DNA of 64,000 nucleotides. Source: Archaeoglobales archaeon. Its GTDB lineage: Archaea > Halobacteriota > Archaeoglobi > Archaeoglobales > Archaeoglobaceae. Both the position numbers and the translations under genes were made by a program. The stretch covers positions 152,616 to 216,615 of the forward strand of contig JASFYJ010000001.1 of assembly GCA_030055525.1 (NCBI GenBank). Direction: 5' to 3'. Below are positions 31,334 to 41,035 of this stretch, piece by piece. Each line of letters opens with the position of its first letter. Positions within the stretch are counted from its first letter, which is position 1. The notes beneath the pieces are model-generated. The model was not told the origin of the DNA and ran no database searches. It saw nothing but the letters and a program-made list of their open reading frames with translations.

Positions 31334-32512
31334 TTAAATCTTCAAAACTGTTCTTTTAGTTGTTTCTTCAAAAATTTCTGCCGAATCGAGCGTCATGTTC
31401 AGCAACCTTTCTATATCTATTATGTTAGCCTCAGGCGGGAAAATTCCAGATTCCTCTGACTTCATAATTTCTTTTGCTGCAATCGCTGCAGGTAATGCTG
31501 TTGCAAGTGTCGCATCTTCAAAAGCGATGCTGTATTTTATCTCTACCTTTTCTGAATTTTTTAAACCCTTTAAAAATACAGACAAACCTAGACCCTTTAA
31601 CGCAAAATTTCCTAAGCGATTGTAAATTTTTTCCATCATTCTCTGTAACCTGTCTTCGGGCATCAATGTATGTATAGCCGTCGCCAGTTCTACAGCTAAA
31701 TCTCTAGCTTTAAATATTACATCCCTAAATCTAATTTCCTTTAGACTGCTTAAACCTACCATCGAAAGGAACTTTGCAAATTCACTAAGCTCATACGGCC
31801 AAATTCCACCTTTATTTAGCACGTTCTTCACTTTTATATATTTTGGTATAGTTATTGGTTCGGGATGGCCAACGTTGGCAACTTCCCATCTACCTATCGG
31901 CTCAGGGAAATCAAAAAATTCTGCTTCAGATAAAGCTTCAACATTGACAAGCTTCCCATTTCTGTAACTCGGTACAAATCCATCTATTGCATGAAAGTAG
32001 TGGTTAATTATAGCGTTACCTACATCTGGATCTATACCCGTCCAAACCCAGTAGGTTCCGATTGTTTCAACTTCATCCATCTTTTTAGAACCTAAAAAGC
32101 TTAAAATGTTCGTAATACCAGGTGTAGCACCCATACCTATCAAAGCACAAAAACCATTTTTTTTAGCCTCTTCAACGAGTTCTAGAGCTTTCATAGTTGC
32201 ATCGTAGTCATCGTTTATGTCTACATACTTTACTCCAGCATTTAAAGCCGCTTTAAGTACTAAGATTCCGAATCTGTAAAAGGGTCCAATAGAATTTACG
32301 ACTACATCGTAGTTCCTTAAAAAATTGCCATTAAGTTCCTTTTCAACATCTATCTTCAAAAAATATCCATCACATTTTCTAGCAACCTCTCGCCCCTTTT
32401 CTTCGTTTATATCTCCTAAAACTATCTCAGCATTACTATCAATTGATCTCAGCTCGGAAGCTATCTCTGCTCCAATGTGCCCCGCTCCCCCCAGTATGAG
32501 CACTTTCACCAT
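31334..32512 (-). CDS. saccharopine dehydrogenase-like oxidoreductase
   Basis: A 392-residue NAD(P)-dependent protein with an N-terminal Rossmann motif (VLILGGAGHIGAEIASEL), then DVVVNSIGPFYRFG and the GATPGITNILS loop typical of the saccharopine dehydrogenase/Lys9 superfamily. The substrate is unknown: archaeal members are found in lysine, polyamine and lipid contexts, and none is evident here. An AAGGTGG ribosome binding site precedes the ATG. The gene stands alone between the MscS-like gene and a divergent VKOR-like gene. Confidence 0.8.
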   Translation of the reverse strand: MVKVLILGGAGHIGAEIASELRSIDSNAEIVLGDINEEKGREVARKCDGYFLKIDVEKELNGNFLRNYDVVVNSIGPFYRFGILVLKAALNAGVKYVDINDDYDATMKALELVEEAKKNGFCALIGMGATPGITNILSFLGSKKMDEVETIGTYWVWTGIDPDVGNAIINHYFHAIDGFVPSYRNGKLVNVEALSEAEFFDFPEPIGRWEVANVGHPEPITIPKYIKVKNVLNKGGIWPYELSEFAKFLSMVGLSSLKEIRFRDVIFKARDLAVELATAIHTLMPEDRLQRMMEKIYNRLGNFALKGLGLSVFLKGLKNSEKVEIKYSIAFEDATLATALPAAIAAKEIMKSEESGIFPPEANIIDIERLLNMTLDSAEIFEETTKRTVLKI

Positions 32513-32689
32513 ACCACCTTAATTAATAATGATTATACTTCCAATAAATTTTTTGTAAAATAAGTTTATTGTAAAAATTGGATATGTCCACTTGAAAAAA
32601 TTAATACGAACCTAAAAAATTTGAGGTCTCTAAATTGAGAATACCCAGAATTTCACAAATCTTAAATATCTCTGGTCAATCGCTTCAAT

Positions 32690-33058
32690 ATGAATCTAAG
32701 GCTCCTTTCAGCTCCTCTATTTGCAGTGGGAATCTTAGACTCGATATATCTGCTCCAAGAACATTACAGGCTTTACAATCTTCCCTACTGCCCGGTAAAT
32801 TCTTGTTTGCCACCAGATATGCCTTTTCCAAGTTTTATACTCCCAATACTTGGATTGGTATGGTTTTTAGCAGGAGTTTTTCTGTTTTACGTTAAAAATC
32901 AAAAAATTTTGCTTAAAGCTTGGCAGATATCTGGAATCTTGGGCATTTTAATTCTTTTCAGCTACTCCATAGCTATCAACTACCTTTGTCCATACTGCTA
33001 CTTGGCGCACGCATCGGGATTAATTCTCGTAGGACTATCTTTCAAATCGAACTCCTAG
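32690..33058 (+). CDS. vitamin K epoxide reductase-like membrane protein
   Basis: A 122-residue protein with four hydrophobic segments. It has the two cysteine pairs expected in the VKOR family: C34 and C39 in the loop after the first segment (CPVNSC) and the redox CxxC C100/C103 in YLCPYCYLAH at the last segment. VKOR proteins pass electrons from disulfide-bond formation outside the membrane to a quinone. No thioredoxin domain is fused. A TTAAATATC element 25-30 nt before the ATG suggests a leaderless transcript. Confidence 0.75.
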   Translation: MNLRLLSAPLFAVGILDSIYLLQEHYRLYNLPYCPVNSCLPPDMPFPSFILPILGLVWFLAGVFLFYVKNQKILLKAWQISGILGILILFSYSIAINYLCPYCYLAHASGLILVGLSFKSNS

Positions 33059-33151
33059 CTTTTAAAAGTAAAACAAAATAACTTCAGCTCTGGGATCGTA
33101 AAGTTTTGATGAGTCCACTGCTAATTGTTCGCATAAAATTGCACATGCTTA

Positions 33152-33171
33152 TAAGTTTTGAAGAAAACTTA
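33152..33171. promoter_or_regulatory. inverted repeat overlapping the promoter of the FAD oxidoreductase operon
   Basis: TAAGTTTT-gaag-AAAACTTA, a perfect 8-bp inverted repeat, overlaps the TATA-like TAAATTAA found about 30 nt before the ATG at 33202. Its position suits an operator; the A+T-rich sequence means chance occurrence is possible. Confidence 0.35.
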
Positions 33172-33201
33172 AATTAACGCAACCAAAAAGTTTACAAATG
33201 T

Positions 33202-34596
33202 ATGAAATTTGACGTTGCAATAGTTGGAGCAGGACCAGGAGGGCTATTTGCAGCTTACAAGCTTGCCAACGATCTCAAAGTAGCTGTTTTCGAGGCTGGG
33301 AGAGATATCTCAGATAGAAAATGTCCAGTAAATTTAGCAGAGACCTACTGCAGAAAATGTAATCCATGCAATATAACATCTGGTGTTGGAGGAGCTGGAG
33401 GACTTTCAGATGGCAAATTGAACTATGTACATCCGAATTATCCTTCGAGTTTTACTGTTGGTGGAAACTTCGAATTTATAGATCCAAACTACCTTATAGA
33501 AAAAATGAAGGAAGTAGATGAAATTTTTCTGCAGCATGGAGCACCAAATGAGCTCTATGGAGGTAAAGAAGATAAGATAAATGAGTTTCTAAAGAAAGCA
33601 AACGCTGCAGGAATCGAATTCGTGCCGCTTATACAGAGACATGTAGGAAGCGATGAACTTCCGAAAGTTATATACAGCATTGAAGACAATCTAAAAAGAA
33701 AAGGAGTGGAGATATTTACAAAAAAGACAGTTGTAGATATAAATCCAAGAGATAAAATTTTAAAGACTTCTGATGGAGAAATTTATTCTTACGATTACTT
33801 AGTACTGGCTGTAGGAAGGAGTGGTGCTAATTGGCTTGAAGAATGGGTAAAAAAATACAAACTCGACGTACTAGATGATGAAAAAGCCATAGATATAGGA
33901 GTGAGGGTTGAAGTTCCGGCATCGATAATGGACGAGATAACCTCAACTATATACGATCCCAAACTTAGGGTTGTGACTAAAAGGCATGACGATTACATGC
34001 GAACCTTCTGTACTTGCCCAAGAGGCTGGGTTATAAGGGAAGACTATGGCGATTTTTGTTTGGTAAATGGACATAGTAAAGCAAAGGAAAAAACAAACAA
34101 TAGTAACTTCGCACTTCTTGGGCATTATATATTCACCGAACCATTCGATGAGCCGAACGAGTGGGGTAGAGATCTTGCAAGAATTACAACAAAGCTAGGT
34201 GGTGGAAATCCAATAGTACAGAGGATGAAAGATCTGAAGTTAGGGAGAAGAAGCACTGAGGCTAGAATTAAAAACAACAGACTAGTTCAACCCACACTTA
34301 AGACCGCGATTCCTGGTGATATAAGCCTAGCCTATCCAGGAAGAGTTATCGACGACATAATAGATGCGCTTGAAAGACTGGACAAAGTTATCCCAGGAGT
34401 TGCTGACGATTCAACACTTTTATATGCTCCGGAAGTAAAGTTCTACTCTTTAAGGCTAAAAGTAGATGAAAACATGAGAACGAACATACCTTATATATAT
34501 GCAGTAGGTGACGGAGCCGGAATAAGTAGAGGCATCGTCGGCGCTGCAGTTACTGGATTAATAGCCGCAGAAAGTATTCTGAGGGAGAAAGAATGA
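33202..34596 (+). CDS. FAD-dependent dehydrogenase (COG2509-like)
   Basis: A 464-residue flavoprotein. The N-terminal dinucleotide-binding fold is VAIVGAGPGGLFAAYKLAN; the second family block holds a CRKCNPC cysteine cluster (around residues 54-60) and the glycine-rich SGVGGAGGLSDGKLN. The C-terminal FAD motif is YAVGDGAGISRGIVGAAVTG. This matches the uncharacterised FAD-dependent dehydrogenase family COG2509, whose substrate is unknown. It is the first gene of a run with tldD, tldE, a ferredoxin and geranylgeranyl reductase; the tldD start overlaps its stop. Confidence 0.8.
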   Translation: MKFDVAIVGAGPGGLFAAYKLANDLKVAVFEAGRDISDRKCPVNLAETYCRKCNPCNITSGVGGAGGLSDGKLNYVHPNYPSSFTVGGNFEFIDPNYLIEKMKEVDEIFLQHGAPNELYGGKEDKINEFLKKANAAGIEFVPLIQRHVGSDELPKVIYSIEDNLKRKGVEIFTKKTVVDINPRDKILKTSDGEIYSYDYLVLAVGRSGANWLEEWVKKYKLDVLDDEKAIDIGVRVEVPASIMDEITSTIYDPKLRVVTKRHDDYMRTFCTCPRGWVIREDYGDFCLVNGHSKAKEKTNNSNFALLGHYIFTEPFDEPNEWGRDLARITTKLGGGNPIVQRMKDLKLGRRSTEARIKNNRLVQPTLKTAIPGDISLAYPGRVIDDIIDALERLDKVIPGVADDSTLLYAPEVKFYSLRLKVDENMRTNIPYIYAVGDGAGISRGIVGAAVTGLIAAESILREKE

Positions 34597-35864
34597 AATT
34601 TTACGATATCAGAAGATTGAAATCCGAGTCTTTGGTCTTAAATTTTGAAAATGGGAGATTGGAAAAACCAAAATATGTTTCAATCAAGTCTAAAGCCTTT
34701 AGAGTTTTAAAAAATGGATTTTGGGGATTTTTTGAAGGAGATGTCGATGATAGAGAGGGGCTAGAGATTGCTGAAAGACTTGCGGCTTTCGAAGGAGATA
34801 GCGATGTGCTTGAGATAAGCAGCAGAGGAGATTTCAAACTTAAAGTGAAAAAAGATCCGAAAGATATCTCGATAGAAGAAAAGATCTCCCTTCTAAAAGA
34901 TCTGTATACCATAATCAGAGCTGATAGCGTAAAGATCTCATATATGGAGAATAAAAGAGTCTTCGAATACGTCGATTCCTGTGGTAACGAGTGTAACTAT
35001 GAAGTTTGGAGATGTGGAGTGGTAATCTTTGCTGTGGCAAAGGATAAAAGTTTACAGGCCTACTCAAGAAGGCTCCTGAAGGTTGGAGGTTTTGAAGTTA
35101 TAGATGAAAGTTACGAAATTGCAGAAGATGTTAGTGAGGTAATTTCAAAACTAGTAAATGCAAAATCACCGCCTAGCGGAGAGATGAACGTTGTACTTGA
35201 TCCATCCTTAGCAGGTGTTTTTATACACGAAGCTTTTGGACATTCAGCTGAAGCTGATCACGTGCTTCAATCGTCAACGGTTTTGAAATCAAAAATAGGA
35301 GAGAAAATAGGAAGTGAGGAAGTTGATATCTACGATGATCCTACGATTCCAGAGTTTGGTTTTTATCCATTCGATGATGAGGGAGTAAGAGCTGAAAAAC
35401 ACATCCTTGTTGAGAACGGGATTCTAAAAGGATTTCTGCATAGCAGAGAGACCGCTAAAAAACTTGGCGGAAATCCTGGAAATGCAAGAGCCGATGGGAC
35501 CAGCTTTCCGATTGTAAGGATGAGCAACATATATCTAGCTCCCAAAGACTGGAAGTTTGATGAACTTCTTGAAGAATGCAAGAGTGGTGTGTATCTGGTA
35601 GGTACAAGAGGAGGTGAAACAGATCCTGCAACAGGCTTCTTCCAGTTCAGTGCCCAGTATGGTTATATCATAAGAAATGCTGAGATCTGTGAAATGATAA
35701 GAGATGTCTCCCTTTCAGGAAACACACTTGAAATACTAAGAGATCTGAAAATCGGAAACGAGGTAAAATTTGATCCAGGATTTTGCGGAAAAGCTGGACA
35801 GTACGTTCCAGTAAGTGATGGCGCTCCTCATGTGATTTGCAAAGCTATAGTTGGTGGTGCGTGA
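34593..35864 (+). CDS. tldD: TldD-family metalloprotease subunit
   Basis: A 423-residue protein of the TldD/PmbA family. The zinc motif HEAFGH with a second ligand downstream (H-E-x-x-x-H form, FIHEAFGHSAEADHV) is present, and the C-terminal TRGGETDPATGFFQFSAQYG and GKAGQYVPVSDGAPHV blocks are diagnostic. With TldE it forms a heterodimeric protease that cleaves unfolded peptides or removes leader peptides. It overlaps its neighbours on both sides (ATGA, TGATG). Confidence 0.9.
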   Translation: MKFYDIRRLKSESLVLNFENGRLEKPKYVSIKSKAFRVLKNGFWGFFEGDVDDREGLEIAERLAAFEGDSDVLEISSRGDFKLKVKKDPKDISIEEKISLLKDLYTIIRADSVKISYMENKRVFEYVDSCGNECNYEVWRCGVVIFAVAKDKSLQAYSRRLLKVGGFEVIDESYEIAEDVSEVISKLVNAKSPPSGEMNVVLDPSLAGVFIHEAFGHSAEADHVLQSSTVLKSKIGEKIGSEEVDIYDDPTIPEFGFYPFDDEGVRAEKHILVENGILKGFLHSRETAKKLGGNPGNARADGTSFPIVRMSNIYLAPKDWKFDELLEECKSGVYLVGTRGGETDPATGFFQFSAQYGYIIRNAEICEMIRDVSLSGNTLEILRDLKIGNEVKFDPGFCGKAGQYVPVSDGAPHVICKAIVGGA

Positions 35865-37030
35865 TGGATTGGGAGCTTTATGAACTCTGGAGCAAAAAAA
35901 TCGGTGTTAAAGTTGAGAACAACAAGATAAAAGTTTTTGGCGGTTCTCAAAGTAAACTTTATGCAGCAAGAGTAATAATTGATGGAAAAGTTGGCTTCGC
36001 TTCTGCTGAAGATCCAAAAAATGCCATAGAATTTGCAAAAAAGGTTGCGAAAATTTCAAACGAAGAACTCGACGATTTTCCATGCGAAAAACCTTCAAAA
36101 GTCTCAGGAATTTATGATAGAAGAGTTGAAGATATAACGGTAGATTACCTCAGAGAAGAAGTTGAAAGGCTTTTGTCTTCTACAGAGAAGATTTCTACCG
36201 CCGAAATATCTCACGAGGTTAGCGAAGTTAGAATAACAAACTCTTACGGATGCGAACTTGAAGAGCGTTCGACTTTTTCTTCGTTAAACGTAGAGGTTGT
36301 GATAGATAATGGGAGTGGTTACGACTTCTTTGAGAGCAGAAGTGTTGAGTTAAGAATGGAAGAAGTAGCCAAAAAAGCTGAAGAACTGGCAAAATTATCT
36401 GCAAAAAGCAAAAGAATCGAAAGAAAAGTATCTGACATCATTTTGTCACCTTACGCAGTACATCAACTTTTCTCAAACACTTTGTATCCTTCGCTTTCTG
36501 CTGAAAACGTTTTAAAGGGAAGAAGCAGATTTAAGATTGGAGATTACGTTGGCAACTTAAGAATTATAGACGATTCCACGATAGATGGTGGATTGATGAG
36601 CTGTTCTTTTGATGATGAAGGATGCGCTGGGCGCAGGAAAGTGATAGTGGATGAAAATATCTTAAACTTCTTTACTGACTGGAAAACAGCTAAAATCTTC
36701 GGTTGCACAGGCAATGGGTTCAGAGATGAGGCAACAAATCCACCGGCACCATCGCCAAGCAACGTTGTTTTGGATGTAAAAGAGAAATGCGATCTAGATG
36801 ATGCGATATACATAAACTACTTTACTGGAGCGCATACCGCTAACCCTGTGAGTGGTGATTTTAGCTACGAATGCCACAACGCAACTTTAAATGATGAACC
36901 TGTAAGGATGATGATCTACGGAAATGTCTTTGAACTTCTCAATAAACTTGCAGGTAAATTTGGAGAGGCTAAACAAGTTGAAAATACGATAACTCCAGCA
37001 TTAAGGTTTAAAAGTGTGAAGTTGATTTAG
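35864..37030 (+). CDS. tldE: TldE/PmbA-family protease subunit
   Basis: A 388-residue TldD/PmbA-family partner without the HExxxH zinc motif, as expected for TldE. Conserved family blocks include LSPYAVHQLFSNTLYPSLSA, GNGFRDEATNPPAPSPSNV and FTGAHTANPVSGDFSYECHNA. The start is the ATG overlapping the tldD stop; the longer upstream frame is antisense-like extension. Together with TldD it should form the active heterodimer. Confidence 0.88.
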   Translation: MDWELYELWSKKIGVKVENNKIKVFGGSQSKLYAARVIIDGKVGFASAEDPKNAIEFAKKVAKISNEELDDFPCEKPSKVSGIYDRRVEDITVDYLREEVERLLSSTEKISTAEISHEVSEVRITNSYGCELEERSTFSSLNVEVVIDNGSGYDFFESRSVELRMEEVAKKAEELAKLSAKSKRIERKVSDIILSPYAVHQLFSNTLYPSLSAENVLKGRSRFKIGDYVGNLRIIDDSTIDGGLMSCSFDDEGCAGRRKVIVDENILNFFTDWKTAKIFGCTGNGFRDEATNPPAPSPSNVVLDVKEKCDLDDAIYINYFTGAHTANPVSGDFSYECHNATLNDEPVRMMIYGNVFELLNKLAGKFGEAKQVENTITPALRFKSVKLI

Positions 37031-37082
37031 AACTTTTGCTTTTTATCAGAAAATCTCTTATTCAGCGTACAGACTTGCAGTT

Positions 37083-37265
37083 ATGAAAAAAAGGGCTGTT
37101 GTAGACAGAAAAAAATGTGCCTACTGTGGTGCTTGTGTGGCTGTATGTAATTTAGATGCAAACGAACTTGTTGAGACTTATCTTGAAATAAAAGAGAACT
37201 GCACTGGCTGCGGGGCTTGTGCTAAAGTTTGTCCACTTGGAGCTTTAAGTATAGAGGAGGTGTAA
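37083..37265 (+). CDS. 2x[4Fe-4S] ferredoxin
   Basis: A 60-residue ferredoxin with two cluster motifs: [11 protein letters not shown] at residues 12-22, and [12 protein letters not shown] at residues 40-51. The first lacks the usual Pro after the fourth cysteine. It lies 2 nt before the geranylgeranyl reductase gene. In Methanosarcina a ferredoxin encoded next to geranylgeranyl reductase is needed for full lipid saturation, so this protein is likely the electron donor of the next gene product. Confidence 0.9.
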   Translation: MKKRAVVDRKKCAYCGACVAVCNLDANELVETYLEIKENCTGCGACAKVCPLGALSIEEV

Positions 37266-37267
37266 AC

Positions 37268-38434
37268 ATGTACGACGTCGTAGTCGTCGGCGCTGGACCT
37301 GCTGGAAGTATGGCGGCAAAAACCGCCGCTGAAAAAGGTCTTGAAGTTCTTCTAATAGAAAAAAGGCAAGAGATAGGTACTCCTGTTAGGTGTGCAGAGG
37401 GTATAAGCAAAACGAGCATCGAAAGATTCTTTGAAGTGGATAAAAGATGGATAGCAGCAGAAGTTATTGGAGCTAAAATATACTCTCCAGACATGACAGA
37501 AGTCGTAATGAGTGAAGAAATGGCAGGAAATGAAGTAGGATACGTTCTTGAAAGAAAAATATTTGATAGACAGATCGCTAGGCTGGCGGCAAAAGCTGGT
37601 GCGGAAGTTAGGGTTAAAACTGCATTTGAGAAATTTGAAAGAGTTGGAGACAAATTAAAAGTCCAGATGCGTTGCATCGGTGAAAAAATTGAGGTTGAAA
37701 CAAAGATTTTAATTGGTGCAGACGGTGTTGAGAGCAAATTAGGAAGGATGGCTGGTATAATAAGAACTCTAAAATTAGACGAGATAGAAAGCTGCGCGCA
37801 GTATCTAATGTCTGGTTTAGACATAGATCCAAACTACACTTACTTCTATCTCGGAAGAGATATAGCCCCCGGAGGTTACGCATGGGTATTTCCGAAGGGA
37901 GAGAATTCTGCAAATGTTGGCATAGGCGTTTTACCAAAAATGGCTGAAAAAAGCGCCAAAGAATATCTGGACAGGTTCATAGAGAAGATAGGAATGAAAG
38001 GTAAGATCGTCGAATTTGTTGCTGGAGCGGTCCCTGTATATGGCGAGATTGAGACTGCTGTTGCTGACCATTTAATGCTCGCCGGAGACGCTGCGTATCA
38101 TTCAGACCCAATTACTGGAGGTGGTATTGCAAACGCCTTGGCTGCAGGTTATTACGCTGGGCTGGTCGCTTATGAAGCTGTAAAGAACAACGATTTTTCA
38201 GCAGAATTTTTGAAAAGGTACGACAAATTGTGGAAGGAGGACTTTGGAAAAAAGCTGAGAAGAAACAAAAAACTCCAGGAGAAGTTTTTAAAGATGGATG
38301 ATGAAACCCTCAACAAGCTCGCAAAAAGTATTTCAGGAAAGAATTTAAAAGAAATGAGCGTACAAGCCATTGTAAAGGAACTTCTCAAGGCTCATCCACG
38401 ACTACTGTGGGATCTAAAGGATCTTTTCATATAA
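37268..38434 (+). CDS. digeranylgeranylglycerophospholipid reductase
   Basis: A 388-residue FAD enzyme of the geranylgeranyl reductase family. FAD motif [21 protein letters not shown], the substrate-site cysteine block [12 protein letters not shown], the [11 protein letters not shown] motif (P-x-x-Y-x-W-x-F-P) and the [17 protein letters not shown] second FAD motif are all present. It hydrogenates the isoprenoid chains of archaeal ether lipids at the membrane. ATG 37268 after GAGGAGGTG is the clear start. It converges with gyrA, overlapping by 8 nt. Confidence 0.9.
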   Translation: MYDVVVVGAGPAGSMAAKTAAEKGLEVLLIEKRQEIGTPVRCAEGISKTSIERFFEVDKRWIAAEVIGAKIYSPDMTEVVMSEEMAGNEVGYVLERKIFDRQIARLAAKAGAEVRVKTAFEKFERVGDKLKVQMRCIGEKIEVETKILIGADGVESKLGRMAGIIRTLKLDEIESCAQYLMSGLDIDPNYTYFYLGRDIAPGGYAWVFPKGENSANVGIGVLPKMAEKSAKEYLDRFIEKIGMKGKIVEFVAGAVPVYGEIETAVADHLMLAGDAAYHSDPITGGGIANALAAGYYAGLVAYEAVKNNDFSAEFLKRYDKLWKEDFGKKLRRNKKLQEKFLKMDDETLNKLAKSISGKNLKEMSVQAIVKELLKAHPRLLWDLKDLFI

Positions 38435-40754
38435 CCAAAGCCTTTTTTATTCCTTTTTTACTTACTATTACCCCTGCAGAGTTCCTACCGTAGATCGGGA
38501 TCTTTTCTATCTCAACCCTTATGCAGTACCCTTCATGGCTGAATGCAAACAATTCCTTACCACAAAACTCTGATAGCACAAGCTTCCCTGTTTTCTCATT
38601 TATCTTGTGGGCAATAACACCCATGGCACCTCGTCCTGATTTTCTGAACTCTTCCAACTTCGTTCTTTTTCCATAACCATTTTCAGTCAGGGTAAGCAGA
38701 AGATCTGAAGCTCCACACGTAATATTTGCTATTTCATCACCTTCTCTGAGTCTAATGCCAACTACGCCCTTTGCACTTCTACCGTACTCTGGTATCTCTT
38801 CAGCATCAAACCAAGCAGCGTAGCCAGATTTCGTAGTTACAACAACTTCTCTGCCTTTCAGTGGAACCACTGAAAATATCTCTCCACTTGAAGCTATTAT
38901 TCCTGCCCTTTTTGCATTTTCGAATTCAGAGATCTTGATTTTTTTGATATAACCATCAGGGGAGAGAACGACGACGTAACCTTCAAAGTTCCTTGTACCA
39001 ACAATAGATACTATTTTTTCGTCATTTTCAAGTCTTACGAGCTTTCTTATCTGTATACCTTTTGAAGTTCTATCGACCTTTGGAATTTCACTTGCGTTTA
39101 TCCAGAAAACTCTGCCACTGTTCGTGAAAATTAAAATTTTATCAAGGGAATTACAGAAACTTACGCATTGCAGATTATCCATCCCGTAGCTTATCCCCAC
39201 TCCTCCTCTGTTCTGCACCTTAAAATCTTCTAGTGGCAACCTCTTTATGAACCCATCTTCGCTGACCAAAATTAAATTGTCTTCTTCAGCAACGAGATCA
39301 ATGTCAGTTATTTCCTCTTCCTCGTAGATTATTTGGGTTCTTCTTTCGTCTCCATATTTCTCCTTTATCTCCTTTAACTCGTTCAGTATTATTGTATCAA
39401 CTCTCTTCGGATCAGCAAGCACAGCCTCGAGTTCCTGTGTTAATTTAACGAGTTCTTCATACTCTTTTATTAATGAACCGATTTCCATGTTTGTCAGTTT
39501 CTGCAATCTTACTTGCAAAACAGCCTCTGCCTGCTTTTCACTTATTTTGTAGGTGTTCATTAAACTAATCCTTGCCTCTTCTGGTGTTTTGCTGTTCTTT
39601 ATCAGCTGTATCGCGTTATCTAAATCCTCGAGAACCTTTTTAATACCCTCAATAATGTGCAACCTCTGTTTAGCCTTTTCAAGTTCAAATTTTGTTCTTC
39701 TCCTAACTACATCCCTCCTGTGCTCTAAGTAAAACTCTATCATCTCTCTAATACCCAGAATCTTCGGTTCGTTGTTTACAAGTGCTAAATTTATTATTCC
39801 AAAGGTCGTTTGGAAACTCGAATAGGCGCACAGTTTTTTTACCACAACATCTGCATCTGCCTCATCTCTCAGTTCTAGAACCACTCGCAATCCTTCTCTA
39901 TCTGACTCATCTCTTACAGCCTTAATTTCCTCTATCTTCCCCTCTTTAGCTAAATCTGCAATGTTTTCGACCAACTTTGCCTTGTTTACCATATAGGGTA
40001 TCTCCTTTATTACCAGTCTCTTCCCTTCTTTCTCTATCTTCCCTCTAACAACTATCTTTCCTTTTCCCGTAATGTAGGCCTCTTTTATCCCTTTAACCCC
40101 AACTATAATGCCTCCAGTTGGAAAATCGGGTCCCTTAATGTGTTTCATTATGTCTTCAATGTCACAACTAGGATTTTTTATAAATTCTTCAATTGCTTCA
40201 CAGACCTCCCTTAAGTTGTGAGGGGGTATGCTAGTCGCCATTCCTACTGCTATTCCGCTTGACCCATTAACAAGCAGATTTGGAATCTTTGCGGGTAAAA
40301 CGACAGGTTCTTTAAGTGTAGCGTCAAAATTAGGAATAAAATCTACCGTTTCCTTTTCGATATCTGCCAACATTTCTTCAGCTATCTTCGTTAATCTTGC
40401 TTCCGTATATCTCATAGCCGCTGGAGAATCGCCGTCGATGCTTCCGAAGTTTCCTTGGCCTTCAACAAGGGGATACCTCATTACAAAATCTTGAGCTAGT
40501 CTGACGAGTGCATCGTAAACGGTAGCATCACCGTGTGGATGGTATTTGCCTAAAACTTCTCCAACTATTCTTGCTGATTTTCTTGTTGGTCTGTTGCTTA
40601 ATAGCCCCATTTCATGCATTGCATAAAGAATTCTCCTCTGAACCGGTTTTAAGCCATCTCTGACATCAGGAATAGCCCTTCCGACGATTACACTCATCGC
40701 ATAGTCGATATAAGAACTTTTAAGTTCTTCACTGATATCTCTGACTAATTCCAT
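38427..40754 (-). CDS. gyrA: DNA gyrase subunit A
   Basis: A 775-residue bacterial-type type II topoisomerase subunit, present in Archaeoglobales and some other euryarchaea. The catalytic tyrosine is Y116 in [10 protein letters not shown]. The C-terminal domain (from about residue 490) is a beta-pinwheel of repeated blades, and QNRGGVG is a divergent GyrA box, needed for DNA wrapping and negative supercoiling. At the quinolone-determining site HGDATVYD carries Ala where E. coli has Ser83; the second key residue (Asp87) is kept. gyrB is not in the window. Confidence 0.95.
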   Translation of the reverse strand: MELVRDISEELKSSYIDYAMSVIVGRAIPDVRDGLKPVQRRILYAMHEMGLLSNRPTRKSARIVGEVLGKYHPHGDATVYDALVRLAQDFVMRYPLVEGQGNFGSIDGDSPAAMRYTEARLTKIAEEMLADIEKETVDFIPNFDATLKEPVVLPAKIPNLLVNGSSGIAVGMATSIPPHNLREVCEAIEEFIKNPSCDIEDIMKHIKGPDFPTGGIIVGVKGIKEAYITGKGKIVVRGKIEKEGKRLVIKEIPYMVNKAKLVENIADLAKEGKIEEIKAVRDESDREGLRVVLELRDEADADVVVKKLCAYSSFQTTFGIINLALVNNEPKILGIREMIEFYLEHRRDVVRRRTKFELEKAKQRLHIIEGIKKVLEDLDNAIQLIKNSKTPEEARISLMNTYKISEKQAEAVLQVRLQKLTNMEIGSLIKEYEELVKLTQELEAVLADPKRVDTIILNELKEIKEKYGDERRTQIIYEEEEITDIDLVAEEDNLILVSEDGFIKRLPLEDFKVQNRGGVGISYGMDNLQCVSFCNSLDKILIFTNSGRVFWINASEIPKVDRTSKGIQIRKLVRLENDEKIVSIVGTRNFEGYVVVLSPDGYIKKIKISEFENAKRAGIIASSGEIFSVVPLKGREVVVTTKSGYAAWFDAEEIPEYGRSAKGVVGIRLREGDEIANITCGASDLLLTLTENGYGKRTKLEEFRKSGRGAMGVIAHKINEKTGKLVLSEFCGKELFAFSHEGYCIRVEIEKIPIYGRNSAGVIVSKKGIKKALVI

Positions 40755-40840
40755 TTTTTGAATTATACCTCAGGGCTAAAAATAGTAACTGCTGAAGATA
40801 GCGAAAGGGTTTTTAATTGCGTTTCCCAAAACATCATATA

Positions 40841-40914
40841 GCCGAGGTAGCCTAGCTGGTGAGGGCGACAGACTCATAATCTGTAGGTCGCGGGTTCAAA
40901 TCCCGCCCTCGGCA
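40841..40914 (+). tRNA. tRNA-Met (CAU anticodon), elongator type
   Basis: Cloverleaf with acceptor GCCGAGG/CCTCGGC and discriminator A, D arm TAGCCTAGCTGGTGAGGGC, anticodon stem ACAGA/TCTGT around loop CTCATAA, and T arm with GGTTCAAATCC. The first pair G-C and the D-loop fit elongator Met; initiator features (A1-U72 or three G-C pairs in the anticodon stem) are absent. A tRNA-Ile2 with modified C34 cannot be wholly excluded. CCA is not encoded and no intron is seen. Confidence 0.92.
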
Positions 40915-41035
40915 GTAATTTAGAAGTTCTTTTAAATTTGTTAACCAAAAGAAAGCAATTTCAAAAGGTAACAAAAATCCGAAAAGCAGCTTTTCGTTTT
41001 AAAGTGCAGTTACAGGTTTTAAAGAAAGAAAATTT

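Noticed and set aside
37229-37267. Longer N-terminus of geranylgeranyl reductase starting at 37229
   Set aside because: It would overlap the ferredoxin C-terminus, and the ATG at 37268 has GAGGAGGTG in front and starts directly with the conserved FAD motif.
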